Origin: Alphaproteobacteria bacterium
Lineage (GTDB): Bacteria; Pseudomonadota; Alphaproteobacteria; VGEJ01
DNA length: 15,235 nt
Assembly (NCBI GenBank): GCA_016869335.1
Contig: VGEJ01000028.1
Coordinates: 1-15,235, forward strand
Reading direction: 5' to 3'
Shown here: positions 5,629-13,083 of the stretch, piece by piece
How positions within the stretch are numbered: position 1 is the stretch's first letter
Layout: every line of letters starts with the position of its first letter
Notes under the pieces: generated by a model
Seen by the model: only the letters and a program-made list of their open reading frames with translations
What the model was told of the DNA's origin: nothing
The model's database searches: none
Translations under genes and position numbers: made by a program

Positions 5629-8019
5629 ATGCACTGGGTTGTTCGTGTCCTCGCTGGTCTGCTCCTGGTCGTCGTCGTGGCCGCGGCCGGTATCTATGTC
5701 TGGCTGCGCCAGTCGCTGCCCGAGGAGGCGGGCGAGGTCAGCGTCGCCGGCCTGACCGCGCCGGTCGAGATCGTGCGCGATTCGGAAGGCGTCCCGCACA
5801 TCTACGCGCAATCCGAGGCCGACGCCTACTTCGGTCTCGGCTTCGTCCACGCGCAGGACCGCTTGTGGCAGATGGAGATCAGCCGGCGCATCGGCGCCGG
5901 GCGGATGTCCGAGATCTTCGGCGAGCCGACGCTGGAGATCGATCGGTTCCTTCGCACGCTGGGCCTCTACCGCGCGGCCGAGCGCACGCTACCCAACCTC
6001 AGCGCTGCCACGAACGCCGCACTGGCCGCCTACGCCACCGGCGTGAACGCCTTTCTTGCCGCCAACGCGGCGCCGCTGCCGCCCGAGTTCGTCGTGCTCG
6101 GCCACACGCCCGAACCGTGGCGGCCGGCCGACTCGGTGGTGTGGATCAAGATGATGGCGTTCAACCTCAGCGCCAACCTGTTCCAGGAGCTCCTGCGTGC
6201 CGAGCTGGCGAAGTCGCTGACCGCTCAGGAGATCGTTGAGTTCCTGCCCGACTATCCGCAGGCGCAGCTCGCCGCCTTGACGCGCTTCCGCTCGCTCTAC
6301 GACGGCCTCCCGCTGACCGAGCTCGCCGGCGTGGTCGGCGCGTTGCGCGATCCCGCCAACGGCTCGAACAACTGGGTCGTCGCCGGCAGCCGCACCGAGT
6401 CGGGCAAGCCGTTGCTCGCCAACGATCCGCACCTCGGCCTGGGTGCGCCGGCCATCTGGTACTTCGCGCACCTCCAAGCGCCGGGACTGAACGTGATCGG
6501 CGCGACGCTGCCGGGCGTGCCCGTCGTCGTGCTCGGGCGCAACGACCACATCGCCTGGGGTTTCACCAATACCGGGCCGGACACTCAAGACCTGTTCATC
6601 GAGCGCATCACGCCCGGTCAAGACGGCCATTACGACTCGCCCGAGGGACCGCTCCCCTTCCTGACGCGCGAAGAAGTGATCGCCGTGAGCGGCGGCGAGA
6701 GCGTGACCATGCGGGTCCGCGAGACGCGCCACGGACCGGTTCTGTCCGACAGCTACGAGCGGGCGGCCGGGGTCGCGCCAGCGGGTTTCGTTCTCGCGCT
6801 CCAGTGGACGGCGTTGCGCGACGACGATCGGACGTTGCAGGCCGGGATCGCTATAGCCAAGGCGGAGAACTGGGACGGCTTCCTCGCCGCCGCCCAGGAC
6901 TTCCACGCGCCGCAGCAGAGCATCGTCTACGCCGACACGGCCGGCAACATCGGCATGTACGCGCCGGCACGGGTACCGATCCGCAAGCCGGAGAACACGG
7001 TCCGCGGCCTGATGCCGGTGCCCGGCTGGGATGCCGCCTACGACTGGCAAGGGTTCATCCCCTACGACGCCCTGCCGAAGGTGTTCAACCCGCCGTCCGG
7101 CATGATCTACACCGCCAACCACAAGATCGTCGGCGACGATTATCCCTATTTCATCACCTATGAGTGGGAGCCGCCCTACCGCGCGCGCCGCATCGGCGAA
7201 CTGCTGGCGGCCCGCGACAAGCACTCGGTGGCGAGCCTCGCGGCGATCCAGGGCGACATCGTGTCACGGGCCGCGACCGATCTGTTGCCGCTGTTGCTCG
7301 CCGCGAGTCCCGACGGCGCGGCGGCGCGCCCGGCCCTCGAACGCCTGGCGATATGGGACGGAACCATGGCGGCGGACCGGCCGGAGCCGCTGATCCTCGC
7401 AGCGTGGCTGCGCGAGCTGACGCGGCTCATCTACGCCGACGACCTCGGCACCCTGTTTGCCGACAACTGGGCCATCCGGGCGCCGTTCCTCACCAACGTC
7501 CTGTCGCGCCAGCAGCACTGGTGCGACGATCGCAACACCGAGGCGGTCGAGCCCTGTGGTGACCGTATCGCGCAGGCCTTGACTCATGCGCTCGACGACT
7601 TGGCCGATCGGCACGGCAAGGACCTGGACGATTGGCAGTGGGGCGAGGAACACCCGGCGGTGAGCGAGCACCGGCCATTCAGCCGCGTGCCGCTGCTGCG
7701 CCAGCTGTTCGAGATCCGGCTGCCGGCGCCGGGGGGCGAGTACACGGTCAACCGCGGCGGCTTCAACATCGCCGATGGCGATTCACCCTTTGCCATGGTG
7801 CACGGCGCGAGCCTGCGCGCCATCTACGATCTCGCCGATCTCGAGCGGTCGCTGTTCATGCACTCGACGGGTCAGTCGGGCCACGTGCTTTCGCCGCTCT
7901 ACCGCAACTTCGCGAAACGCTGGCGCGACGTCGCCTACGTGCCGATGCAGACGGCGCGGGATGCGGTAGACGCCACGGCTCGGGGCACCCTGCGCCTGAT
8001 CCCCGCATCCCCGGGCTAG
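5629..8019 (+). CDS. Penicillin acylase family Ntn hydrolase (membrane-anchored amidase)
   Basis: A 796-residue precursor of an N-terminal-nucleophile amidase of the penicillin G acylase / acyl-homoserine-lactone acylase group. A TTG at 5620 is in frame, but GAGGAGG (5613-5619) fits ATG 5629. Residues 3-26 are a hydrophobic helix without a clear Ala-x-Ala cleavage site, suggesting a membrane-anchored periplasmic protein. The alpha part opens with VRDSEGVPHIYA and FVHAQDRLWQME. The self-cleavage site is G245/S246 in NGSNNWVVAGSRT, with S246 becoming the nucleophile of the beta chain. H368 (HGPV), YADTAGNIGMY and N497 in YTANHKI, the probable oxyanion Asn, are in place. The C-terminus carries the family's GQSGH and SPLYRNF text. 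The substrate cannot be inferred: beta-lactams, acyl-homoserine lactones or other N-acyl compounds are all possible. Probably co-transcribed with the CoA-transferase. Confidence 0.9.
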   Translation: MHWVVRVLAGLLLVVVVAAAGIYVWLRQSLPEEAGEVSVAGLTAPVEIVRDSEGVPHIYAQSEADAYFGLGFVHAQDRLWQMEISRRIGAGRMSEIFGEPTLEIDRFLRTLGLYRAAERTLPNLSAATNAALAAYATGVNAFLAANAAPLPPEFVVLGHTPEPWRPADSVVWIKMMAFNLSANLFQELLRAELAKSLTAQEIVEFLPDYPQAQLAALTRFRSLYDGLPLTELAGVVGALRDPANGSNNWVVAGSRTESGKPLLANDPHLGLGAPAIWYFAHLQAPGLNVIGATLPGVPVVVLGRNDHIAWGFTNTGPDTQDLFIERITPGQDGHYDSPEGPLPFLTREEVIAVSGGESVTMRVRETRHGPVLSDSYERAAGVAPAGFVLALQWTALRDDDRTLQAGIAIAKAENWDGFLAAAQDFHAPQQSIVYADTAGNIGMYAPARVPIRKPENTVRGLMPVPGWDAAYDWQGFIPYDALPKVFNPPSGMIYTANHKIVGDDYPYFITYEWEPPYRARRIGELLAARDKHSVASLAAIQGDIVSRAATDLLPLLLAASPDGAAARPALERLAIWDGTMAADRPEPLILAAWLRELTRLIYADDLGTLFADNWAIRAPFLTNVLSRQQHWCDDRNTEAVEPCGDRIAQALTHALDDLADRHGKDLDDWQWGEEHPAVSEHRPFSRVPLLRQLFEIRLPAPGGEYTVNRGGFNIADGDSPFAMVHGASLRAIYDLADLERSLFMHSTGQSGHVLSPLYRNFAKRWRDVAYVPMQTARDAVDATARGTLRLIPASPG

Positions 8020-8112
8020 TTTCCGCGTCCGCCCTGGCTGCCGCAGGGTTAAGGACTCCAAAAGCTATCTGCGCGACAAATCGGTCGGGAAAACGCATCC
8101 GGGCGGGCAGCC
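8020..8112 (+). promoter_or_regulatory. Spacer upstream of motA, relatively A/T-rich
   Basis: This 93-base gap separates the acylase from motA. The stretch around 8048-8094 is clearly richer in A and T than its surroundings, as expected for a promoter region, and the wide gap suggests motA starts a new transcript. No sigma28, sigma54 or sigma70 box pair matches well, so I place no precise promoter. Confidence 0.3.
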
Positions 8113-8970
8113 ATGTTCGTTATCATCGGGGTGGTTGTCGTCATTGGCTCGGTGATAGGCGGCTATATCCCGCACGGGGACCTCGCCGTACTGTGGCAGC
8201 CATTCGAGGTGCTGATCATCTGCGGCGCCGCGCTCGGCGCCTTCCTGATCGGCAATCCCAAAACCGTCATCATGGCGACGTTCAAGAGCCCCGGGCGCTT
8301 GCTCAAGGGGCCGCCGCACAACAAGGCGGCCTACCTCGAGCTCCTGATCCTCCTGTTCCAGATCTTCCGCCTAGCCAAGACGAAGGGGATGCTAGCGCTC
8401 GAGACACACCTCGAGAACCCGGCGGGGAGCCCGCTGTTCCAGCCCTTCTCGCGCTTCCTCAAGAACAAGCACGCCGTCAGCTTCATGTGCGACTACCTGC
8501 GCCTCATTACGATGGGGACCGAGAGCCCGCATGAGCTCGAGGCGCTGATGGACGAGGACATCGAGACCCATCACGCCGAGATGGCCGAAATCGGCGCCGC
8601 GATCAACCGGGTAGGCAACGGCCTGCCGGCCTTCGGCATCGTCGCCGCGGTGCTCGGCGTGATCGTCACGATGGGCAGCATCACGGAACCGCCCGAGGTG
8701 CTCGGGGCGCTGATCGGCGGCGCCCTGGTCGGCACCTTCCTGGGTGTGCTGATCGCCTATGGCTTCGTCCCGCCGTCCGGAGCCAACCTGACCAAATGGA
8801 CCGACGCCGATACCAAGTACTTCCTGTGCATCAAGGCGGGCCTCCTCGCCCACCTCCACGGCTATGCCCCGGCAGTTTCGATCGAGTTTGCGCGCAAGAC
8901 CTTGTTCTCGCACGAGCGGCCGAGCTTCACCGAACTCGAGCAAGCGGTGCAGAACGCGGCCACCGCCTGA
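8113..8970 (+). CDS. motA: Flagellar stator protein MotA
   Basis: The inner-membrane ring subunit of the flagellar stator, which with MotB conducts protons (or sodium) and turns the rotor. At 285 residues it is of normal length. It has two N-terminal membrane helices (about 1-20 and 31-51), a cytoplasmic domain, then two more helices (about 170-190 and 197-220). The conserved prolines are P172 in NGLPAFG and P220/P221 in FVPPSG. The cytoplasmic DYLRLITMG (127-135) and HELEALMDEDIETHH (140-154) form the charged rotor-contact region, including R130 and several acids. The ribosome site is weak (GGGCGGGC). motB follows after 12 bases. No other flagellar genes lie in the window. Sodium versus proton use cannot be read securely. 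Confidence 0.95.
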   Translation: MFVIIGVVVVIGSVIGGYIPHGDLAVLWQPFEVLIICGAALGAFLIGNPKTVIMATFKSPGRLLKGPPHNKAAYLELLILLFQIFRLAKTKGMLALETHLENPAGSPLFQPFSRFLKNKHAVSFMCDYLRLITMGTESPHELEALMDEDIETHHAEMAEIGAAINRVGNGLPAFGIVAAVLGVIVTMGSITEPPEVLGALIGGALVGTFLGVLIAYGFVPPSGANLTKWTDADTKYFLCIKAGLLAHLHGYAPAVSIEFARKTLFSHERPSFTELEQAVQNAATA

Positions 8971-8982
8971 GAGGGCGTGCCC

Positions 8983-9864
8983 GTGGCCGAAGGGGCGCTG
9001 AGCAACAAGCCCGTTGTCATCGTCAAGCGCGTCACGGGCGGCCACGACGGCGGTCACCACGGCGGCAGCTGGAAGATCGCCTACGCCGACTTCGTGACGG
9101 CGATGATGGCCTTCTTCCTGCTCCTATGGTTGATCACCGCCACGACCGAGGAGCAGAAACGCGGCATCGCCGAATACTTCACGCCGTCGGCCTACAGCAC
9201 CTCGGCCGCCGGCACCTCCGGCATCATCGGCGGCAGCGGCATCACGGAGCGCGGCCAGGCCGACAGTAATTCCTCGGCGCCACGGGTGGTGGTCACGGTC
9301 GGCCAACCGCCCCCGGGCGCGGCCGAGGAGGACACCGCCGATGCCGAGGCCCTCGAGGAACTGCAGCGCCAGCAGGAGGAGGAGGCCTTCGCTGCCGCGG
9401 AGGAAGCGATCCGCGAGGCGACCGAGGCCAACCCCCAGCTCGAGGAGCTCAACGACCAGATCCTCATCGACATGACCGACGAGGGCCAGCGCATCCAGCT
9501 GATCGATCACGACGGCGAGGCGATGTTCGACAGCGGTAGCGCCGAGCCGCTCGCGACGACCCGCCAGGTGCTCACCAAGATCGCCGAAGTCGTCAAGACG
9601 ATGCCCAACAAGCTGATCATCACCGGCCACACCGACGCCAACGCCTTTGCGAGCGAAGACGGCTACACGAACTGGGAACTGTCGGCCGATCGCGCCAACG
9701 CGGCGCGGCGCATCCTGGTCGGCACCGGGATTCGCAGCGATCGCCTCGCCGAGGTAAAGGGCAAGGCCGATACCGAGCCGCTCGTTGTGGCGGACCCCTT
9801 CTTGCCAGAGAATAGGCGGATCAGCATCGTTCTGAAGCGGGAGGCGCCGGCGGTTCCGGAGTAG
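8983..9864 (+). CDS. motB: Flagellar motor protein MotB (OmpA-type peptidoglycan anchor)
   Basis: The stator B subunit, with one membrane helix carrying the ion-binding Asp and a periplasmic OmpA-like domain that grips peptidoglycan. GTGs at 8977 and 8983 are both in frame; GAGAGGG (8969-8975) is seven bases from 8983 but one base from 8977, so 8983 is chosen, giving 293 residues. The N-terminal tail has a His/Gly run GGHDGGHHGG, followed by KIAYADFVTAMMAFF with D36 as the ion-carrying residue. A very acidic helical linker lies at about 115-158. The OmpA domain shows MFDSGSAEP (181-189), TGHTDANAF (214-222) and NWELSADRANAARRIL (230-245). The RDD gene begins one base after its stop. Confidence 0.95.
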   Translation: MAEGALSNKPVVIVKRVTGGHDGGHHGGSWKIAYADFVTAMMAFFLLLWLITATTEEQKRGIAEYFTPSAYSTSAAGTSGIIGGSGITERGQADSNSSAPRVVVTVGQPPPGAAEEDTADAEALEELQRQQEEEAFAAAEEAIREATEANPQLEELNDQILIDMTDEGQRIQLIDHDGEAMFDSGSAEPLATTRQVLTKIAEVVKTMPNKLIITGHTDANAFASEDGYTNWELSADRANAARRILVGTGIRSDRLAEVKGKADTEPLVVADPFLPENRRISIVLKREAPAVPE

Positions 9865-9865
9865 T

Positions 9866-10441
9866 ATGCTCAGCGCGATGGCCGACCAGCTACCGGTTCC
9901 CGGCCCGCCGCGCGCGGCAGTGGCGACGCTTCGGCTGTCCGAGCGACGAACGGGGGACTTCGATTGGGACGGCGAGGCGGGGCAGCCGCTGGGCTTCCCC
10001 GGGCTCTACGCCGGTGTCGTATGGCGCCGCGCCGTGGCGTACATGGTCGACGTCATCGTCATCGGCGGTGCCGTCGTCACCCTCTGGACCCTCGCAACCG
10101 TCATTGGCACCTTGAGCTTCGGCCTGTTGTCGCCGCTCGTGACGCCGGCAGTGGCGCTGGCGCCCCTCGCCTACCACACGGTGTTCGCCGGCAGCGACTG
10201 GGCGGCAACGCCTGGAATGCGCCTGTTCAACCTGCAGGCCAGGACCGTCACTGGCGAGCGCCTCTCGTACGCCCACGCGGCGCTGTGGACGATCGCGTTC
10301 TACGTGACGGTTGGGCTCACCTCGTGGTTGGTTCTCATCGTCGCGCTGTTCAACATGCGTCGCCGGACCCTCCATGACTTCCTGTGCGGCGTGCTGGTTC
10401 TCAATGCCCGGCGCCCATCCGGGGTGCCGCAGCGCGTGTGA
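9866..10441 (+). CDS. RDD family membrane protein
   Basis: A 191-residue integral membrane protein of the RDD family. The family arginine and aspartates appear in VVWRRAVAYMVDVIVIGG (about 50-67), TPGMRLFNLQA (about 112-122) and RRRTLHDFLCGVLVLN (about 166-181), with hydrophobic segments between them. Its biochemical role is unknown; some RDD proteins affect ion transport, but that cannot be transferred here. The ATG at 9866 follows the motB TAG by one base, and GGAG inside the motB end (9858-9861) can serve it, which suggests coupled translation. A second in-frame ATG at 9878 is possible. In related genomes an RDD gene next to hemB and bpt is common, from memory; here it is next to bpt but not to hemB. 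Confidence 0.87.
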   Translation: MLSAMADQLPVPGPPRAAVATLRLSERRTGDFDWDGEAGQPLGFPGLYAGVVWRRAVAYMVDVIVIGGAVVTLWTLATVIGTLSFGLLSPLVTPAVALAPLAYHTVFAGSDWAATPGMRLFNLQARTVTGERLSYAHAALWTIAFYVTVGLTSWLVLIVALFNMRRRTLHDFLCGVLVLNARRPSGVPQRV

Positions 10442-10564
10442 GCGGGCGCCATCGGAGTATCTGCGGCGCGCCTGCCCCCAAGTGTGCTAAGGCTCACAGG
10501 TCGAGGGCCGAGCCACTGGCACTATCCGCCAACCAAGGTTGCCACACCCGGGACAGAGCACGGC

Positions 10565-11287
10565 ATGGAGCAGCGTCAGCTTCGCCAGTTCTATCGCACG
10601 CCGCCGATGCCGTGCCCCTACCTGCCCGGCCGACTGGAACGCAAGCTATTCACCATCCTCAGCGGGCCGGACGCCACCGTCATGCACGATTCGCTTTCGC
10701 TCGCGGGCTTTCGCCGGAGCCACGGGATCGCCTACCGCCCCAAATGCGACCGCTGCGCCGCCTGCATTGCCGTTCGGGTGCCGGTCGCGCAGTTCCGCCC
10801 AAACCGCACGCACCGGCGCATCATCCGCAGTAACGCGGCCGCGACCGCGGCCCGCCGCCCGGCCCGCGCCACGCTCGAACAGTACCAGCTCTTCCGCCGC
10901 TATCAGGTCGCGCGCCACGCCGATGGCGGGATGGCCGACATGGGTTACGACGAGTACCGCGCGATGGTCGAGGAGACCCAGGTGCGGACGTACCTCATCG
11001 AGTTCCGCGATCCCGGTGGCGTCTTGATCGCTGTCAGCCTCAACGACCGGCTTAACGACGGCTTGTCGCTGGTGTACAGCTTCTTCGCGCCCGAGCTCGC
11101 GCGGCGGAGCCTCGGGACCTACGACATCCTGTGGCACATCCGGGCAGCGCAAGAGGAAGGGCTGTCGTACGTCTACCTCGGGTACTGGATCGCCGAGAGC
11201 CGCAAGATGCGCTACAAGGCCCGCTTCCAGCCGATCGAGGGCTATGGCCCGGAGGGCTGGCAGCCTCTCGCCCCGGCCGCGGCCTGA
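10565..11287 (+). CDS. bpt: Aspartate/glutamate leucyltransferase (N-end rule, Bpt)
   Basis: A 240-residue aminoacyl-tRNA-protein transferase of the Ate1/Bpt fold. Bpt proteins add leucine from leucyl-tRNA to proteins with N-terminal Asp or Glu, marking them for ClpS/ClpAP degradation. The N-terminal domain shows TPPMPCPYLPGR (12-23) with C17, the segment GFRRSHGIAYRP, and the cysteine set C61-x2-C64-x2-C67. The C-terminal domain carries SFFAPELARRSLG (172-184) and LGYWIAESRKMRYKARF (205-221), the hallmark of the family. The frame extends upstream to GTG 10484, but the ATG at 10565 gives the normal N-terminus and length. The ribosome site is weak (GGGACAGAG). The 123 bases before it show no clear promoter. 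Leucyl rather than arginyl specificity is inferred from the bacterial subfamily. Confidence 0.92.
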   Translation: MEQRQLRQFYRTPPMPCPYLPGRLERKLFTILSGPDATVMHDSLSLAGFRRSHGIAYRPKCDRCAACIAVRVPVAQFRPNRTHRRIIRSNAAATAARRPARATLEQYQLFRRYQVARHADGGMADMGYDEYRAMVEETQVRTYLIEFRDPGGVLIAVSLNDRLNDGLSLVYSFFAPELARRSLGTYDILWHIRAAQEEGLSYVYLGYWIAESRKMRYKARFQPIEGYGPEGWQPLAPAAA

Positions 11288-11301
11288 CCGCGCACCCGCC
11301 G

Positions 11302-11329
11302 TTGCGGCCGGGCGGCGGGCGCCTATACT
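11302..11329 (+). promoter_or_regulatory. Candidate sigma70-type promoter of the TRAP operon
   Basis: TTGCGG (11302-11307, three of six matches to TTGACA) and TATACT (11324-11329, five of six to TATAAT) are separated by 16 bases in the bpt to TRAP gap, about 60 bases before the binding-protein ATG. The -10 stands out in very GC-rich DNA. It would give the transporter its own transcript. Confidence 0.5.
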
Positions 11330-11388
11330 GCGCACCAGCAAGGCCGCGCAGGACAGCAGCAAGCCGCAGGAGAGGATGGGGGTCTCGC

Positions 11389-12489
11389 ATGAAACGCCGC
11401 GCCTTTTTCGCGGGTGCCGCGCTCGCCGGCGCCGTCGCTTCGTTCGCCAGCCCGTTCCCGGCACCGGTCATCGCCCAAGGCAGACGCGAGCTCAGGATGG
11501 TGACCACGTGGCCGAAGAACTTCCCCGGCCTCGGCACCGGCGCCGAACGCCTGGCCCAGCGCATCACCGAGGCTACTGAGGGTGTGCTCTCGGTCAAGGT
11601 GTTCTCAGCCGGCGAGCTGGTGCCGCCCTTCGAGTCGTTCGATGCGGTCTCTGCCGGCAACGCCGACCTGTACCACGGCGCCGAGTACTACTGGCAGGGC
11701 AAGTCGCCCGCTTACAACTTCTTCACCTCGGTGCCGTTCGGCCTCACCGCCGATGAGATCAACGCCTGGATCTACCACGCCGGCGGACAGGCGCTGTGGG
11801 ACGAGCTCAGCGCCGGCTTCAACATCAAGCCGCTGATGGCCGGCAACACCGGCGTGCAGTGGGGCGGCTGGTTCGCGCGCGAGGTCAATACGCTCGACGA
11901 CTTCAAGGGGCTCAAGTTCCGCATGCCGGGGTTGGGCGGCGAGGTGCTGCGGCGGATCGGCGCAACCGCCGTCAGCCTGCCGGGCGGCGAGATCTTTCCG
12001 GCTCTACAATCGGGCGCCATCGACGCGACCGAGTGGGTGGGGCCATGGAACGACCTCGCCTTCGGCTTCTACAAGGTGACCAAATTCTACTATTGGCCGG
12101 GGTTCCACGAGCCCGGCTCGATGCTGTCGCTGGGCATCAATCGCGGCGTGTGGGACGGCTTGAGCGCGAGCCAGCGGACGCTCGTCGCGGCGTGCGCCGC
12201 CGCCGAGAACGACCAGATGTACGCCGAGTTCAATGCCCGTAACGGCGACGCGCTGGAGACGCTCGTCAACGAGCACGGCGTCCAGGTGCGGCAGATGCCC
12301 GATGCGATCCTGCAGGAGATCGGCACCCGAGCGGGCGAAGTGATGACGGAGATCGGGGGCAAGGATCCGCTGACTAAAAAGATCTACGAGAGCTTCCTCG
12401 GCTTCCGCACGAAGGCGATGCGCTATTCGAAGCACGCCGACTTCGCGTACTGGAGCGCCCGCCAGCTGCCATTCGCCTACGGCGGCTGA
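11389..12489 (+). CDS. TRAP transporter substrate-binding protein, TakP/FcbT1-like (DctP family)
   Basis: A 366-residue periplasmic receptor of a tripartite TRAP transporter. The frame is open back to 11131 inside bpt, but ATG 11389 gives a proper signal peptide: MKRRAFFAGAALAG with twin arginines, a hydrophobic core and likely cleavage after VIA (29), which suggests Tat export. AGGAGAGG and GGGGG lie upstream. The mature part resembles the 2-oxoacid receptor TakP of Rhodobacter as I remember it: FSAGELVPPFESFDAV (72-87), GNTGVQWGGWF (152-162), FRMPGLGGEVLRRIG (177-191), and GAIDATEWVGP (209-219). Q157, R178 (the usual carboxylate-binding Arg), E215 and W216 line the expected ligand and sodium site. 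A 2-oxo acid or other organic acid is the likely ligand. The two permease genes follow. Confidence 0.9.
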   Translation: MKRRAFFAGAALAGAVASFASPFPAPVIAQGRRELRMVTTWPKNFPGLGTGAERLAQRITEATEGVLSVKVFSAGELVPPFESFDAVSAGNADLYHGAEYYWQGKSPAYNFFTSVPFGLTADEINAWIYHAGGQALWDELSAGFNIKPLMAGNTGVQWGGWFAREVNTLDDFKGLKFRMPGLGGEVLRRIGATAVSLPGGEIFPALQSGAIDATEWVGPWNDLAFGFYKVTKFYYWPGFHEPGSMLSLGINRGVWDGLSASQRTLVAACAAAENDQMYAEFNARNGDALETLVNEHGVQVRQMPDAILQEIGTRAGEVMTEIGGKDPLTKKIYESFLGFRTKAMRYSKHADFAYWSARQLPFAYGG

Positions 12490-12537
12490 TCGCACTTCGC
12501 CGAGCGAGCGCCTGACGGCGCGCCGGCGGGCGAGCCC

Positions 12538-13083
12538 GTGTCCGTAGTCGAGCGGCTCTGCGCGCTGGTCGATGGGCTGAACGAGCGCATCGGCCGCGCC
12601 GTGGCGTGGACGGCGCTGCTCATGGTGCTCGTCCAGCTCGTGATCGTGGTCCTGCGCTACGTGTTCGGCGTCGGCTTCATATGGCTCCAGGAGTCGGTGA
12701 TCTATCTGTTCGCGGCGCAGCTCATGCTTGGCGCCGGGTACACTCTTCTCCGCGGCGGCCACGTCCGCATCGACGTCTTCTACGGCCGCGCCGGTCGCCG
12801 GACCCGTGCCTGGATCGACCTCCTCGGCACCCTGGCCTTCCTCATGCCCATGTGCGGGCTCATCCTCTGGGTCTCCTGGCCCTACGTGGTGACGTCCTGG
12901 ACCGTGTTCGAGTCGTCGCGCGAGACCAGCGGCATCCCGGCCGTCTTTCTGCTCAAGACGCTGATCATCGCCTTCGGCGTGCTGGTCATTCTGCAGGGCA
13001 TGGCGGTGGCCGGCCGTGGACTGATGACGGTGATGGGGCGCGCGCCGCCCGCGGCACCGCCCGACGAGGGGCACACCCAATGA
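12538..13083 (+). CDS. TRAP transporter small permease (DctQ family)
   Basis: A 181-residue membrane subunit with four predicted helices (about 20-40, 50-70, 95-120, 138-158), which joins the large permease and helps dock the binding protein. Family text includes VVLRYVFGVGFIWLQESV (38-55), GGHVRIDVFY (74-83) and IPAVFLLKTLIIAF (134-147). The GTG at 12538 is the only suitable start, 48 bases after the binding-protein stop, with a weak GGCGGGCGAG ahead of it. The stop overlaps the next start in an ATGA (13080-13083), so the two permease subunits are translationally coupled. Confidence 0.92.
   Translation: MSVVERLCALVDGLNERIGRAVAWTALLMVLVQLVIVVLRYVFGVGFIWLQESVIYLFAAQLMLGAGYTLLRGGHVRIDVFYGRAGRRTRAWIDLLGTLAFLMPMCGLILWVSWPYVVTSWTVFESSRETSGIPAVFLLKTLIIAFGVLVILQGMAVAGRGLMTVMGRAPPAAPPDEGHTQ

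Noticed and set aside
4308..5630. Upstream extension of the decarboxylase frame, giving an 822-residue product
   Set aside because: The extra 441 residues are antisense to the CoA-transferase and have no domain; the ATG at 4307 with AGGGA gives the normal start and length.
8032..8048. CCCTG and CAGGG around a 7-base loop as a terminator after the acylase gene
   Set aside because: Only five base pairs and no T-tract; too weak in DNA of this composition.
8035..8080. Possible sigma54 (TGGC...) or sigma28 (TTAAG...) promoter for motA
   Set aside because: The second element of each pair is missing or wrongly spaced when checked base by base.
12606..13079. Upstream extension of the large permease frame through the small permease gene
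   Set aside because: It reads the small-permease gene in a wrong frame; ATG 13080 in an ATGA overlap gives the correct N-terminus.
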